Source: an uncultured Solobacterium sp. (GTDB taxonomy: Bacteria; Bacillota_I; Bacilli_A; Erysipelotrichales; Erysipelotrichaceae). From it: 6,106 nucleotides of DNA. The notes under the pieces were generated by a model that did not search any database, had not been told where the DNA came from, and was given only the letters and a program-made list of their open reading frames with translations. Of the stretch, positions 1-5,801 are shown piece after piece; position 1 is the stretch's first letter, and every line of letters starts with the position of its first letter. The position numbers were made by a program, and so were the translations under genes. Location: contig CAJOLG010000112.1 in the NCBI GenBank assembly GCA_905235315.1, forward strand, positions 1-6,106, in the 5' to 3' direction.

Positions 1-505
1 TTCGCAGAAGATTCTCGGTCAGAGCGGACAGCGTATGCGGGATATCCAGCAGGATCGCTTCGCCGGTGCTGAGCTCTGCCATGGCAAGCGAAAAACCGTA
101 CCCGCAGTCTTCCACCGCGCAGAGATACACCGAGGCTTTTTCATCGGTAATCTCCTCCATGACCGTGCCCGGGGTGATGATGCGGATTACATCCCGTTCC
201 ACGATGCCTTTGGCTTCACTGGGATCTTCCATCTGTTCGACAATGGCAATCTTGTATCCCCGCTGCACGAGGCGCTGCACATAGGACTGCACCGCATGAT
301 GCGGAACCCCGCACATCGGGATACGCTCCTCAACCCCGGCACTCTTGCCGGTAAGGACCAGATCCAGCTCTTTACTGGCGGTTTTGGCATCGTCAAAAAA
401 CATTTCATAAAAATCCCCGACACGGTAAAAAACCAGCGTATCGGGATACTGTGCCTTTACGCTGAGGTACTGCCGGATCATCGGGGAATAGGTTGGTTCT
501 TTCAT
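1..505 (-). CDS. mutS: DNA mismatch repair protein MutS, N-terminal part (cut by window edge)
   Basis: MutS recognises base mismatches and small loops in newly replicated DNA and recruits MutL. Only the first 168 residues are present; the gene continues past position 1. This is the mismatch-binding domain I and the start of the connector domain. Residues 30-36 read GDFYEMF, which contains the Phe-x-Glu (F32, E34) that stacks on and contacts the mismatched base in the family. Residues 63-69 read PMCGVPH, another family signature, followed by the IVEQMEDP stretch at 88-95. The ATG at 505-503 gives the usual MutS N-terminus (a short lead, then YLSVKAQYPDTLVFYRVGDF). The Shine-Dalgarno is weak (AAGAGA, 516-511). 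An extended -10 promoter lies just upstream. The gene is divergent from the DUF4230 gene, and in relatives mutL often follows mutS, which would lie outside this window. The identification is secure. Confidence 0.95.
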   Translation of the reverse strand, partial: MKEPTYSPMIRQYLSVKAQYPDTLVFYRVGDFYEMFFDDAKTASKELDLVLTGKSAGVEERIPMCGVPHHAVQSYVQRLVQRGYKIAIVEQMEDPSEAKGIVERDVIRIITPGTVMEEITDEKASVYLCAVEDCGYGFSLAMAELSTGEAILLDIPHTLSALTENLLR

Positions 506-527
506 CGGATTCTCTTTTCTGAATGCC

Positions 528-557
528 TAGACATTATAGCAGAATACGCATTAATCT
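528..557 (+). promoter_or_regulatory. Possible promoter of the DUF4230 gene
   Basis: TAGACA at 528-533 matches five of six -35 bases. It is followed by weak -10 candidates (ATTAAT 550-555 or TAATCT 552-557). The TATATT at 575-580 is too close to the ribosome binding site to serve as a -10. If real, this promoter would overlap the mutS -10 box face to face. It is a weak call. Confidence 0.25.
533..541 (-). promoter_or_regulatory. Extended -10 promoter of mutS
   Basis: Read on the minus strand, the sequence is TGCTATAAT: a perfect TATAAT (538-533) preceded by the TGn extension. No good -35 hexamer is seen at 16-18 bases upstream, which is typical of extended -10 promoters. The predicted transcript starts near 526, leaving a leader of roughly 20 bases before the mutS ATG. 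This is inferred from sequence only. Confidence 0.55.
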
Positions 558-598
558 AAGATTGGTTTACCCATTATATTAAGGGGAGGATCCGCACA

Positions 599-1615
599 AT
601 GGGCGAAAAAGACACTGTCAATATCAAAACAACCGCCGATCTGCTCGAAAACGAGAAAACCGAGCAGCGGAAAAAAGACGCCGAAGCGATCGAGGCAAAG
701 CAGAAAGAAGCGGCGGAAAAAGCAGAAGAAGCACGCAGAGAACAGGAACGCAAAGAACAGGAGCTCGCAGCCAGAAAGGCCGAGCAGGAAGAGCAGCGGG
801 CCAGAGAAGCCGCTGCCGCAGCGGAAGCGGAAGCCGCAAAAGCCGCAGCGGAAACGCAGAAAGAAGAGCTCATCGGCGCAGGTCTTGCGCTTGCCGGAAC
901 CGCACTTGCCGGAAATACCGGCGGTAAGAAGAACTCCGGCGGGTTTTTCAAGGGCCTTCTCCTCGGCATCCTCATCGGGGCGCTCGGACTGTGGTTTCTG
1001 ATGCCGAAACAGCCCTCTTCTCCCGAACCGGCCCCGGCCGCTGTCGAAGACGCGGATGTCACCCTCGACAATAACGGCATCCTCGGCTTTACCGCTGCCG
1101 ATTTTCAGGAAGCGGTGCTCTCCGCCGCATCCGAACATCAGGAACTGATTGTCATGGAGCAGCCGTTGTCGATCACCACCACGATCACCAAGGCAGGGCT
1201 CGGAAATCTTGCGATCTTCGCCAAAATCAAGGAAGTCACCTATTACGGAACCGGGGTATATACCGTAGACCTCTCCGGCATGAAGGAAGACCGCATCCTG
1301 GTGGATGAGGAAACCTGTACGGTTACCGTACGGATTCCCCATACGGTGCTGCAGTATGTAAATCCCGAACTGTCAAAGACGGAATTTGAAGATACGGAAA
1401 ACGGCCTCCTCGCCTTCGGGGACCTCAAGCTCACCCCGGAGGAGACCAATCTGCTGGAACAGTCGGTTTACCGGGCCATGGAGGAGCGCCTCGACAGTCA
1501 GGATCTTTATCTCGAGGCAGACCGCTTCGCAGAACTCAAGACCTGGGAGATCTTCCAGCCCCTGGTCTCCGCTGTCTCACCGATGTACAGGGTTGCGATT
1601 GAATTTACGGACTGA
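599..1615 (+). CDS. Coiled-coil, single-pass membrane protein with C-terminal DUF4230 domain
   Basis: The protein has 338 residues and unknown function. Residues about 15-90 are a highly charged, Ala/Glu/Lys/Arg-rich helix, almost certainly a coiled coil. Residues 91-105 are a small-residue hydrophobic patch (LIGAGLALAG). Residues 116-136 form a clear transmembrane helix, preceded by Lys at 110, 111 and 118. A Pro-rich linker follows at 138-148. Residues about 165-337 resemble DUF4230: a two-layer strand/helix domain with VTYYGTGVYTVDLSGM (213-228), TVTVRIPH (241-248) and LAFGDLKLTPEE (271-282). The positive-inside rule puts the coiled coil in the cytoplasm and the domain outside. A strong Shine-Dalgarno (AAGGGGAGGA, 581-590) sits 8 bases before the ATG, fixing the start. 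The gene is divergent from mutS and convergent with rnz. Many DUF4230 proteins have only a short N-terminal anchor, so the long coiled coil is notable. A partial paralogue lies at 5885-6106. The family assignment comes from pattern recognition, not a search. Confidence 0.78.
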   Translation: MGEKDTVNIKTTADLLENEKTEQRKKDAEAIEAKQKEAAEKAEEARREQERKEQELAARKAEQEEQRAREAAAAAEAEAAKAAAETQKEELIGAGLALAGTALAGNTGGKKNSGGFFKGLLLGILIGALGLWFLMPKQPSSPEPAPAAVEDADVTLDNNGILGFTAADFQEAVLSAASEHQELIVMEQPLSITTTITKAGLGNLAIFAKIKEVTYYGTGVYTVDLSGMKEDRILVDEETCTVTVRIPHTVLQYVNPELSKTEFEDTENGLLAFGDLKLTPEETNLLEQSVYRAMEERLDSQDLYLEADRFAELKTWEIFQPLVSAVSPMYRVAIEFTD

Positions 1616-1644
1616 ACCGGGTTTACAAACGAATCCAGTGATAA

Positions 1645-1674
1645 AAACAGAACCGCCTTACGACGGTTCTGTTT
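1645..1674 (-). terminator. Terminator of rnz, probably bidirectional
   Basis: AAACAGAACCG (1645-1655) pairs with CGGTTCTGTTT (1664-1674) around an 8-base loop. On the minus strand the hairpin runs into a T tract (1647-1643), so it should end rnz transcription. On the plus strand the tail is TTTCCTCTT, a weaker tract that could still help terminate the convergent DUF4230 gene. The rnz TAA stop (1660-1658) lies in the loop, so the last rnz codons form one stem arm. Confidence 0.75.
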
Positions 1675-2590
1675 CCTCTTCGGGATAATTCAGCACAACA
1701 TGTTTCCCGCAGGTGCCGCAATGGCTGTTGGGAAAGATCGTGCGGGCATGTTCAATCCACTCCTCCGGATTGGTTTCCGAAGGAGAATAGTGCGTCAGCC
1801 ATAGCTCTTTTACATGGGCTTCCGCTGCGATATGCGCCGCTTCGGAAAAGATCATATGCTGTTTGATCTTCGCCGCTTCCAGCCGCTCATCACTGCCGTA
1901 CATGCCCTCAAGAATGGCAAGATCCGCTCCTTCGGCCGCTTTCATGATCCGTTCGGAAGGACGGGTGTCTGTGCAGTAGGTGACTTTGATTCCGCGCCGC
2001 TCTTCACCCAGCACCATATCCGGGGTATATACCACACCCTGATCCCGGATGGTTTCATTCTTCTGAAGCCGGCTCCAGTATTTGATCGGAATATGATATT
2101 TCGCGGCCTGTTCCGGGTCGAACCGGCGCGTCCGCTCCAGTTCCAGGGAATAGCCGTAGGTCTTTACGCTGTGCTTTGCGGCAAACGCATGGATATGAAG
2201 CAGCGAACCGTCCGGGAACGGAAACCGGTATTCCGGATTTTTCAGCTCCACGGTCTGCACTTCAAACGGGATCCCGGCCGCCACACAGAGCCCGGAGACC
2301 ACCTGAAGCAGGTTTTCCGGTCCGACGATCGTCACCGGTTCGGTGCGGCCCGACATCCCCATCGACATCAGGATTCCCGGCAGGCCCATGACATGGTCGC
2401 CATGAAAGTGTGTCAGAAGAATCAGGTCAATATTATGCGCGCTGCATCCGGCTTCCTTCATCGCGATCTGTGTCCCCTCGCCGCAGTCGATCAGGATTCC
2501 CCTGCCGTTATACTGCACGTAAAGCGAGGTCAGCCAGCGGTTCGGAAGCGGCATGGTTCCGCCGCATCCAAGTAATGTGATATCAAGCAT
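1658..2590 (-). CDS. rnz: Ribonuclease Z (tRNA 3' endonuclease)
   Basis: RNase Z is a cytoplasmic zinc-dependent metallo-beta-lactamase-fold enzyme that cuts precursor tRNAs just after the discriminator base. The 310-residue length matches the bacterial short form. The zinc ligands are all visible: HFHGDH at 61-66, H140 (AAKHSVKTYGYS), D208 (YCTDTRPSE) and H267 (LTHYSP). H245 (KQHMIFSEAA) is the conserved histidine of the HMTF-type motif. The N-terminal LLGCGGTMPLPNR and the LIDCGEGTQ stretch at 33-41 are family signatures. The substrate-arm (exosite) region at about 150-195 is present but lacks an obvious Gly-Pro-rich tip; it has PIKYW instead. The start is secure: an in-frame TAA lies 18 bases upstream of the ATG with no other start between. 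The Shine-Dalgarno AAGGA (2607-2603) is 12 bases away, which is long. Transcription appears independent of serCA. Confidence 0.95.
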   Translation of the reverse strand: MLDITLLGCGGTMPLPNRWLTSLYVQYNGRGILIDCGEGTQIAMKEAGCSAHNIDLILLTHFHGDHVMGLPGILMSMGMSGRTEPVTIVGPENLLQVVSGLCVAAGIPFEVQTVELKNPEYRFPFPDGSLLHIHAFAAKHSVKTYGYSLELERTRRFDPEQAAKYHIPIKYWSRLQKNETIRDQGVVYTPDMVLGEERRGIKVTYCTDTRPSERIMKAAEGADLAILEGMYGSDERLEAAKIKQHMIFSEAAHIAAEAHVKELWLTHYSPSETNPEEWIEHARTIFPNSHCGTCGKHVVLNYPEEETEPS

Positions 2591-2618
2591 AGTCTGTTGG
2601 TTTCCTTAAGGCATACTC

Positions 2619-2627
2619 ATTTTAGCA
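2619..2627 (-). promoter_or_regulatory. Extended -10 promoter of rnz
   Basis: The minus strand reads TGCTAAAAT, that is TGn plus TAAAAT (five of six -10 bases). There is no convincing -35 hexamer. Predicted initiation is near 2612, giving a leader of about 20 bases containing the AAGGA ribosome site. It lies between the serA terminator and rnz, supporting separate transcription of rnz. Confidence 0.45.
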
Positions 2628-2649
2628 CGCCGGTTCTATACATAGGGAG

Positions 2650-2682
2650 AGAAAGAAACCGGCACCTCATACGGGGCACCGG
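2650..2682 (-). terminator. Terminator of serC-serA
   Basis: On the minus strand CCGGTGCC (2682-2675) can pair with GGTGCCGG (2666-2659) across an 8-base loop, with two adjacent G-U wobbles, followed by TTTCTTTCTC (2658-2649). The equivalent plus-strand RNA would have C-A mismatches, so the hairpin is specific to the serA transcript. It begins 12 bases after the serA stop. The interrupted T tract makes it a moderate candidate. Confidence 0.55.
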
Positions 2683-2693
2683 CAGGAATGCAT

Positions 2694-3857
2694 TTATTTG
2701 ATGACACGCACCCGGAAGACGCCGTTCAGCGCGCTGAGCTTTTCGATGGTCGCCGCCTCCACCGGGCTGTCGAGGTCGATCATCGTATAGGCAACATCCC
2801 CGCGGGACTTGTTTGCCATCTCGGCAATGTTTTCGCCGGCATCGCCGAGGATACCGGTGAATCCGCCGATCATGTTCTTCTGATTCCGATGGAAGATGGC
2901 AATCCGGCTTACCGCCTCGCAGATTCCCAGGTCACATGACGGATAGTTGACCGAGTTGCGGATATTGCCGTTCTCGATATAATCCTGCAGTTCCTCGACT
3001 GCCATCATCGCACAGTTGTCTTCCGACTCTGCGGTGGACGCACCGAGATGCGGTGTGGTGATGCAGTTGGGGTGACCGGCTACGGTAGGATTCGGGAAGT
3101 CGCTGACATAGCGGCGGATCTTTCCGCTGTCAACCGCAGCGAGCACTGCGGCTTCATCCACCAGCTGGTCTCTTGCCATATTGATGATGACAACACCGTC
3201 CTTCATCTTTTCGATGGCTTCCGCATTGACCATCTGTTTTGTCTGTTCCATCAGCGGGACATGAATCGTGATGTAGTCGCATTCACGGTAGATGTCTTCC
3301 ACATTGATCACATGGGTGATCTTGCGGGACAGATGCCATGCATGCTCGACCGAAACATACGGGTCATAGCCATACACATCCATGCCCATGTATACCGCGG
3401 AGTTGGCAACTCTTACCCCGATTGCGCCAAGGCCGATAATGCCGAGCTTCTTGCCTTCCAGTTCGGTTCCGGCAAACTGCTTCTTTTCCTTTTCGGTATC
3501 CGCGGCGATCTGCGGGTCATCCTTGTTTTCCCGCACCCAGTCGATTCCTTCCACGATATCGCGGCTCGCCAGCAGCATCCCCGCAAATACAAGTTCCTTG
3601 ACTCCGTTGGCATTCGCACCCGGGGTATTGAAGACGACGATACCCTTTTCGGAGCAGCGGTCCAGCGGGATATTGTTTACGCCCGCACCGGCTCTTGCGA
3701 TGGCCAGCAGGTTGTCGCTGAATTCCATATCGTGAAGCTTGGCGGAGCGGACCAGAATGCCTTCCGCCTCATTGACATCTTCTGTCTGTTCAAATCCGTC
3801 GTGGAAACGGGCCAGGCCGACTTCCGCGATATTGTTCATGCATGCATATTTAGGCAT
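2694..3857 (-). CDS. serA: D-3-phosphoglycerate dehydrogenase with ACT domain
   Basis: SerA oxidises 3-phosphoglycerate to 3-phosphohydroxypyruvate with NAD, the first committed step of serine synthesis. The 387 residues form a split substrate domain (about 1-90 and 285-310) around a Rossmann domain. The Rossmann domain shows GLGAIG at 142-147 and D165 (VYGYDPY) at the end of the second strand, which suggests NAD rather than NADP. Catalytic R229 (INMARD) and H270 (TTPHLGAST) are present. The third triad member, a Glu in Escherichia coli SerA, is not obvious: the region reads SDFPNPTVAG (252-261). Residues about 318-387 form an ACT domain (GGFTGILGDAGENIAEM), the usual serine-feedback site. 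The ATG overlaps the serC stop by 8 bases, and its Shine-Dalgarno lies inside serC, so the two genes are probably translationally coupled. The protein is of the short type without the extra domain of long SerA enzymes. Confidence 0.96.
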   Translation of the reverse strand: MPKYACMNNIAEVGLARFHDGFEQTEDVNEAEGILVRSAKLHDMEFSDNLLAIARAGAGVNNIPLDRCSEKGIVVFNTPGANANGVKELVFAGMLLASRDIVEGIDWVRENKDDPQIAADTEKEKKQFAGTELEGKKLGIIGLGAIGVRVANSAVYMGMDVYGYDPYVSVEHAWHLSRKITHVINVEDIYRECDYITIHVPLMEQTKQMVNAEAIEKMKDGVVIINMARDQLVDEAAVLAAVDSGKIRRYVSDFPNPTVAGHPNCITTPHLGASTAESEDNCAMMAVEELQDYIENGNIRNSVNYPSCDLGICEAVSRIAIFHRNQKNMIGGFTGILGDAGENIAEMANKSRGDVAYTMIDLDSPVEAATIEKLSALNGVFRVRVIK

Positions 3858-4950
3858 TGTTTACGTCCTCCGCATGTTCCTCTTCAAACTTCTTCATAAA
3901 GGCAACCAGTGCCTCAACGCCTTCCTTCGGCATCGCGTTGTAAATGGATGCGCGCATTCCGCCGACGGAACGGTGTCCCTTCAGGGATACCAGGCCGGCC
4001 GCTTCGGCTTCCTTGACAAACAGCTTGTCAAGCTCGTCATTCCCCGTCACAAACGGAACGTTCATGAACGAACGGTCTTCCTTGACGACCGTGCCCTTGA
4101 ACAGTCCGGACTGATCAAGATAGTCATAAAGAATCTTTGCCTTCTCTTCATTGCGCTTTGCGATTGCCTCGAGGCCGCCCTGTTCCTTGAGCCACTTGAA
4201 CACAAGACCGCATACATAGATGTTCCAGCACGGCGGCGTGTTGTACAGGCTGCCGGCATCGGCGTGCGTCTTATATCTCAGCATCGTCGGCACTTCATCC
4301 GGAAGATCATCCCGAATCAGATCCTTGCGCATGATGACAATGGTGACGCCGGCCGGACCGACGTTCTTCTGAACACCGCCGTAGAGCAGGCCGTACTTCG
4401 TGACATCGACCGGACGGCTCAGGAAGTTGCTGGAGATATCCGCAACGAGAAGATGTCCTTTGGTATTCGGAAGCGTTTTATACTCGGTTCCATAAATCGT
4501 GTTGTTCTCACAGATATATACATAGTCTGCGTCCTCCGGAATCGGAAGATCCGTGCAGTCCGGAAGGTAGGAGAACGTCTTGTCTGCCGAAGATGCGACA
4601 ACCACGGCTTCTCCGTATTTGGACGCTTCGGCGCAGGCTTTCTTTGCCCACTGGCCGGTTACGATAAACGCAGCCTTATGATTCTTCATCAGATTCATCG
4701 GAATCATCGCAAACTGCGTTGATGCGCCGCCCTGCAGAAACATGACCGCATAGTCATCGGGAATTCCCATGAGATCCCGCAGATCCTGTTCCGCTTCCTT
4801 GATAATCGCATCGAAGACCTTTCCGCGGTGTGACATTTCCATGACGGACATTCCGCTGCCCTTGTAGTCCAGCATATCTGCTGCACACTGTTTCAGCACT
4901 TCTTCCGGAAGTACGGCCGGACCGGCTGAGAAGTTAAATACACGACTCAT
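3850..4950 (-). CDS. serC: Phosphoserine aminotransferase
   Basis: SerC transfers an amino group from glutamate to 3-phosphohydroxypyruvate, giving phosphoserine. In some bacteria it also acts in pyridoxal phosphate synthesis. The 366-residue length is normal for this fold-type I, class V aminotransferase. The PLP lysine is K195 in YGGVQKNVGPAG (190-201). D171 (ADISSNFLSRP) should contact the cofactor ring. The opening FNFSAGPAVLPEEVL, the SHRGK motif (40-44), GGASTQF (74-80) and the C-terminal GGMRASIYNAMP (330-341) are all family signatures; R333 belongs to the substrate-binding set. The start is supported by AGAGGG (4964-4959) 8 bases upstream and a TATAAT box further on. It is the first gene of the serC-serA operon. 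serB, the phosphatase for the last step, is not in the window. Confidence 0.97.
   Translation of the reverse strand: MSRVFNFSAGPAVLPEEVLKQCAADMLDYKGSGMSVMEMSHRGKVFDAIIKEAEQDLRDLMGIPDDYAVMFLQGGASTQFAMIPMNLMKNHKAAFIVTGQWAKKACAEASKYGEAVVVASSADKTFSYLPDCTDLPIPEDADYVYICENNTIYGTEYKTLPNTKGHLLVADISSNFLSRPVDVTKYGLLYGGVQKNVGPAGVTIVIMRKDLIRDDLPDEVPTMLRYKTHADAGSLYNTPPCWNIYVCGLVFKWLKEQGGLEAIAKRNEEKAKILYDYLDQSGLFKGTVVKEDRSFMNVPFVTGNDELDKLFVKEAEAAGLVSLKGHRSVGGMRASIYNAMPKEGVEALVAFMKKFEEEHAEDVNNA
3866..3871 (-). promoter_or_regulatory. serA ribosome binding site inside the end of serC
   Basis: GGAGGA on the minus strand lies 8 bases before the serA ATG (3857-3855), within the serC codons for Ala-Glu-Asp. It fixes the serA start at 3857. 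Together with the 8-base overlap of serC and serA (3850-3857), it suggests coupled translation of the two enzymes. Confidence 0.8.
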
Positions 4951-4982
4951 TCAATCAACCCTCTCTTTACATAACGATGATA

Positions 4983-4988
4983 ATTATA
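4983..4988 (-). promoter_or_regulatory. -10 box of the serC-serA promoter
   Basis: A perfect TATAAT lies on the minus strand (4988-4983). The hexamer at a 17-base spacing is TTCGAT (5011-5006), a poor -35, so this promoter may need an activator or be weak. Initiation is predicted near 4976, giving a leader of about 25 bases with the AGAGGG ribosome site. There is no room for a riboswitch downstream of this start. Confidence 0.6.
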
Positions 4989-5004
4989 GGTGATTTTGTT
5001 CACA
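4989..5004 (-). promoter_or_regulatory. Candidate operator TGTGA-N6-TCACC in the serCA promoter
   Basis: On the minus strand this is TGTGA, ACAAAA, TCACC, an inverted repeat matching nine of ten specified bases of the CRP/FNR-family consensus TGTGA-N6-TCACA. It fills the spacer between the -10 box and the -35 position, abutting the -10. A protein bound here would be expected to block RNA polymerase. The match and position are seen in the sequence; the identity of any regulator is unknown. Confidence 0.4.
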
Positions 5005-5033
5005 AATCGAAGGAAATATTGCAAAGCGGGAGA

Positions 5034-5061
5034 AAAAAGTTTCAGTTTCCTGAAACTTTTT
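5034..5061 (-). terminator. Perfect 12-bp hairpin with GAAA tetraloop, possible second terminator
   Basis: AAAAAGTTTCAG (5034-5045) and CTGAAACTTTTT (5050-5061) are exact reverse complements around four bases. On the minus strand the loop is GAAA closed by G-C, a stable GNRA tetraloop, and the 3' arm continues into a run of T (5038-5033). This fits a backup terminator about 45 bases after the main terminator of the exported-protein gene. It lies upstream of the predicted serCA start, so it would not be in that transcript. The structure is certain; the role is inferred. Confidence 0.55.
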
Positions 5062-5078
5062 GCCATGATTTTCAAATT

Positions 5079-5098
5079 TTCCGGTGTCACAGCCGGAA
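5079..5098. repeat. Short inverted repeat TTCCGG-N8-CCGGAA
   Basis: TTCCGG (5079-5084) and CCGGAA (5093-5098) flank an 8-base loop. No T tract follows on either strand close enough to make a good terminator (AATTTG follows on the minus strand). It sits between the two terminator-like hairpins in the gap between the exported-protein gene and serC. Its role is unknown. Confidence 0.45.
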
Positions 5099-5106
5099 CT
5101 GCGCAT

Positions 5107-5131
5107 AAAAACTTCCGCTCAGCTGCGGAAG
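5107..5131 (-). terminator. Terminator of the exported-protein gene
   Basis: On the minus strand CTTCCGC (5131-5125) pairs with GCGGAAG (5118-5112) around a 6-base loop and is followed by TTTTT (5111-5107), a classic intrinsic terminator. The TGA stop codon of the gene (5121-5119) lies in the loop, so the hairpin starts inside the coding region. Confidence 0.8.
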
Positions 5132-5790
5132 CCTCCCTTCACCATACGCACCGCATCCGGTTCCTCCGAACGTTTCATCCGGTCGGTTCCGATGGACCGC
5201 CTGTAAATGATGCCGGTCTCAATCGGCTCATCAAGTACCCGTTCAATATCGGCGATCGATCCGTTGAGATACTCGTAGTTATCGAAATTCCCGCTGGACG
5301 CAAGTCCGTTGGCCCCGCCGAAGTAGGCAGTCGCCTTGTCTGCGTCAATGACAAACTCCAGAACACTGCCGTTGGAGTCGGCACTGCAGCCGTTGGTCGC
5401 ATGAATCGAAGCCTTGGCATCCACCTTGACGACGGGAATCGTGATTCCGGTATCCAGAATGAAGTAGTAGCGGGAGCCGATCTCTCCGAAGGAGTAGGCA
5501 AGCGCAACCCCGATAAAGCCGTCTTCATCGATCAGAAAGCCGGTTTCATCATCCACCACACAGTGGTTGTGAATGTACTGATACTGTGCGCTTCCGACAC
5601 TGGTGATCAGCCGGTAGTCTTCATATGTCTTGATACTGCTGGTGCTGCAGGCACCGATGCTTTCGGATTTGAATTCCTTTTTGTAATTCTTCAGCCGGGC
5701 AAGCGAAAAATCCGCCGGGGAATACCCGGTCAGGAAGGTTAAGGCGCCGGCACTGAAAAGCAGGCATGTTAAAAAGCGTTTCGCCTTCAT
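5119..5790 (-). CDS. Uncharacterised exported protein with N-terminal signal sequence
   Basis: The protein has 223 residues; I do not recognise a named family. Residues 1-5 (MKAKR) and the hydrophobic stretch 6-21 (FLTCLLFSAGALTFLT) form a Sec signal sequence. The end reads LTGYSP, like a lipobox in which Cys is replaced by Tyr, so lipidation is not expected; cleavage might follow SLA (29-31). The mature part is beta-rich, with DGFIGVALAYSFGEIGSRYYFIL (90-112), TGITIPVVKVDAKASIHATNGCS (114-136) and VLEFVID (143-149). This pattern reminds me of exported Bacillota proteins with a small beta-barrel fold, but that is an impression only. Cysteines are at 9, 48, 77 and 135. The ATG at 5790-5788 has no Shine-Dalgarno; a strong promoter lies so close that the mRNA leader should be only a few bases. 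The basic signal start supports this ATG. The terminator overlaps the stop codon. Confidence 0.72.
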   Translation of the reverse strand: MKAKRFLTCLLFSAGALTFLTGYSPADFSLARLKNYKKEFKSESIGACSTSSIKTYEDYRLITSVGSAQYQYIHNHCVVDDETGFLIDEDGFIGVALAYSFGEIGSRYYFILDTGITIPVVKVDAKASIHATNGCSADSNGSVLEFVIDADKATAYFGGANGLASSGNFDNYEYLNGSIADIERVLDEPIETGIIYRRSIGTDRMKRSEEPDAVRMVKGGFRS

Positions 5791-5801
5791 AAAGCATGTT
5801 T

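Noticed and set aside
551..1342. Long minus-strand reading frame opposite the DUF4230 gene (263 codons)
   Set aside because: It is the antisense of an Ala/Glu/Lys-rich coding stretch, giving low-complexity Phe/Cys/Arg runs with no domain. The plus-strand gene has a strong ribosome site and a recognisable domain.
1814..2575. Plus-strand reading frame of 253 codons opposite rnz
   Set aside because: It lies wholly within rnz, whose zinc-site motifs are intact. The antisense product is His/Arg-rich with no family features or ribosome site.
2661..2680. Directly repeated GGCACC near the serA terminator, as a repeat element
   Set aside because: The repeat is explained by the terminator stem with two G-U pairs. 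No further copies are seen nearby.
3048..4722. Two long plus-strand reading frames opposite serA and serC
   Set aside because: Both are shadows of strongly conserved enzymes on the minus strand, and no ribosome site or domain supports them.
4951..5118. Possible T-box or riboswitch upstream of serC
   Set aside because: No T-box AGGGUGGNACCGCG-type sequence or known riboswitch core is seen. The predicted serCA start leaves a leader of only about 25 bases.
4990..5742. Plus-strand reading frame of 250 codons opposite the exported-protein gene
   Set aside because: It starts in the intergenic hairpins and has no domain. The minus-strand frame has a signal sequence, a promoter and a terminator.
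5795..5797. ATG seven bases upstream of the exported-protein start, as an alternative start
   Set aside because: It is out of frame with the gene and its frame gives no signal sequence or family pattern. It also lies at or before the predicted transcript start.
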